From: an uncultured Lachnospiraceae bacterium
GTDB lineage: Bacteria; Bacillota; Clostridia; Lachnospirales; Lachnospiraceae
Assembly: GCA_910588815.1 (NCBI GenBank)
Contig: CAJUQY010000056.1
Span: 1 to 15,348, forward strand
Direction of reading: 5' to 3'
Length of the DNA: 15,348 nt
Each line of letters begins with the position of its first letter. The stretch's first letter is position 1. The notes beneath the pieces are model-generated. The model was not told the DNA's origin. It did not search any database and was given only the letters and a program-made list of their open reading frames with translations. Positions 14,302-15,348 of this stretch are shown here, piece by piece. The translations under genes and the position numbers were made by a program.

Positions 14302-14820
14302 ATGGAAATTCGTACTGCATATAAAGAAGATTTTTCGGAATTATTGTCATTTTATAACAGGATGTGCAGTGTGTTGGGGGAGCAGGATTTTCTGCCCGAG
14401 GGAGACAAAGGTGGTTTTCCATCAGAAGAAATGATTTGGGAAGCTATCGCAGAGAAAGCGCAGTTTGTCGGGATAGAAGATGGCAAAATCGTCGCCGATT
14501 ATATCATTGACCACAATTGCGGCCCTGCATATCGCTCGGTTCAATGGCAGATAAACGCAAAAACAGATGAAGTTATGGTTCTGCACGCACTGCGCGTTCT
14601 TCCTGAATATGGCAGACGTGGATATTCCAAACAGTTGGTCAGACATGCTATCCAGATTTCAAAAGAAATAGGACAAAAGGCCATTCGTCTTGACTGCATT
14701 GAAGGGAATGACATTCCGCAGAAAATGTATCAGTCCTGTAAATTTCCGGTTGCCGCTTTGCAATCATACGAAAGAGCCGCCGGTCATCCTCCCATAGGTT
14801 CATCCTATGTTACAACATAG
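14302..14820 (+). CDS. GNAT-family N-acetyltransferase with an atypical C-terminus
   Basis: This predicted acetyl-CoA-dependent N-acetyltransferase (172 aa) would have a small-molecule or protein amine as substrate. The central part is standard GNAT: HALRVLPEYGRRGYSKQLV (about 95-113) supplies beta-4 and the acetyl-CoA pyrophosphate loop (R/Q-x-x-G-x-A type; here RRGYSK), and IRLDCIEGNDIPQKMYQSC (about 128-146) is the beta-5/alpha-4 region. After the usual YxxxGF-like position (SCKF, about 148) the sequence no longer resembles the family's last strands and runs into PVAALQSYERAAGHPP, then a stop inside a palindrome, so the end may be a recombination or frameshift product. The start is ATG 14302, with AGGAG seven bases upstream; ATG 14287 has no site. 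Function is probably impaired but not excluded. Confidence 0.72.
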   Translation: MEIRTAYKEDFSELLSFYNRMCSVLGEQDFLPEGDKGGFPSEEMIWEAIAEKAQFVGIEDGKIVADYIIDHNCGPAYRSVQWQINAKTDEVMVLHALRVLPEYGRRGYSKQLVRHAIQISKEIGQKAIRLDCIEGNDIPQKMYQSCKFPVAALQSYERAAGHPPIGSSYVTT

Positions 14821-14900
14821 AATATTACCTATCGCATCCCTTTCCGTGGTATACTGAATCGGAAGGAGGTGGCAGAATTCCTGCCTATGTGATAGGTAAT
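14793..14900 (+). promoter_or_regulatory. Dyad-rich promoter/operator region in front of lysE
   Basis: The core promoter is an extended -10, TGGTATACT (14847-14855), with a weak -35. Around it are several dyads. CATAGG/CCTATG is at 14793-14809 and CTATGTT/AACATAG at 14805-14820. ATTACCTATCGCAT (14824-14837) pairs with ATGTGATAGGTAAT (14887-14900), 13 of 14 complementary. The right arm is itself overlapped by the palindrome CCTATGTGATAGG (14884-14896). The half-site CCTAT or its complement recurs at least five times in about 105 bases. This suggests cooperative binding of a regulator; no regulator gene is visible in the window beyond the ArsR. Confidence 0.55.
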
Positions 14901-15281
14901 TTTTTTATTTTTTCCCTGATCAATGCATTTACGCCGGGACCGGGTAACATCTTGGCACTTAATACTGTGACAAATTACGGATACAAAAAAGGGCGGCCTT
15001 TGTTCTTGGGAATCTTCGCAGGATATTACGTCGTCCAAATTCTATGCGCTGTCTTCGTGTTCGGGCTGAGCAGCCTTTTGCCCGGTGTTCTGGGCGTCAT
15101 GAAATACATAGGCGCGGCCTATATCCTGTTTCTGGCCATTCACATTGCTGTCAGCAAATTGCCAGAGGAAGATGCGGAAGGTGGATGCGGTGACTGTTGC
15201 CACTGTCCTGGTCCATCTTCCTGTTCTGGCCGACAGGCAGGGAAAAAACTAAATGCTGCATATGGGCCGTGGGTCTCATGA
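14877..15281 (+). pseudogene. LysE-family amino-acid/metabolite exporter, C-terminally broken
   Basis: The N-terminal part is a LysE/RhtB exporter: FFIFSLINAFTPGPGNILAL with the hallmark TPGPGN, then NYGYKKGRPLFLGIFAGYYV, then a second and third membrane segment up to AAYILFLAIHIAVSKLPEED. From about 15180 the homology stops and a cysteine-rich string follows (GGCGDCCHC) to a TGA, giving about 134 codons instead of roughly 200 and losing about half of the membrane helices. The family start position holds ATT (14877), exactly seven bases after a perfect AGGAGG (14864-14869). The only standard start is GTG 14889, 19 bases from that site. So either a rare AUU start is used or the start codon was lost. 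I judge it a decaying gene. Confidence 0.72.
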
Positions 15282-15348
15282 CGGGATCCATGGTCTTTTG
15301 CATTTCAGGCGGAAAGCAATACCGGCAACAACGTGCAGCATTTTGGGC
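15194..15348 (+). other. Open frame of unknown origin running off the right edge
   Basis: After the LysE homology ends, a different plus-strand frame is open from 15194 (after a TGA) to the window end, about 51 codons. It is hydrophobic in parts, with WSIFLFWPTG and then CIWAVGLMTGSMVFCISGG. It has no visible start or ribosome binding site. It may belong to a sequence joined to lysE by recombination. The family is unrecognised and it may be chance. Confidence 0.2.

Noticed and set aside
1..15348. CRISPR arrays, tRNA/rRNA genes, intact insertion sequences
   Set aside because: No regularly spaced repeats, cloverleaf-forming segments, ribosomal RNA signatures or transposase genes were seen on reading both strands.

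Overview
The window looks like chromosome of a Gram-positive clostridium, most likely Lachnospiraceae. The evidence is the MurT/GatD pair that amidates lipid II, an AgrC/AgrA-type (GHKL plus LytTR) two-component pair, an ArsP_2-like metal permease, strong AGGAGG ribosome binding sites and frequent TTG starts. Assignment below family level is not possible from the sequence alone.

Left block (about 539-11476, all on the minus strand; transcription runs from high to low coordinates). The order is: divergent sirtuin (10733-11476), hairpin terminator, gltX (9162-10625), UvrD-type helicase (7295-9172), metal-exporter-like permease (6275-7270), a strong hairpin, membrane-anchored N-acetylmuramoyl-L-alanine amidase (5400-6158), LytTR response regulator (4620-5369), GHKL histidine kinase (3181-4638), a broken DUF4143 protein gene (2673-3150), murT (1264-2628) and gatD (539-1267). 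Genes are tightly packed, several overlap, and G/C-ending codons are common. Amidase, kinase/regulator and MurT/GatD together suggest a cell-envelope neighbourhood. That functional link is inferred from proximity only.

Boundary (about 11480-12060). This stretch has no intact gene. It holds a probable sirtuin promoter on the minus strand and a fragment of the C-terminal half of a large serine recombinase, which is the scar of a mobile element.

Right block (12118-15348, plus strand, visibly more A/T-rich). A consensus promoter with a palindromic operator drives an ArsR-type repressor and an overlapping MATE efflux pump. Downstream genes are increasingly damaged: a HAD phosphatase with a frameshift and an internal deletion, a GNAT acetyltransferase whose C-terminus looks replaced, and a LysE exporter that has lost a standard start codon and its C-terminal half. 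The dense dyad cluster in front of lysE is the most regulatory-looking DNA in the window. I read this block as an acquired, partly decayed accessory region.

The far left (1-538) is AT-rich. It carries at most the 3' end of an unidentified plus-strand gene, followed by a terminator-like hairpin. I saw no tRNA, rRNA, CRISPR array or intact insertion sequence. The strongest candidate for new biology is the sirtuin-like protein, which keeps the fold, zinc cysteines and catalytic histidine but has changed most canonical NAD-contact residues.
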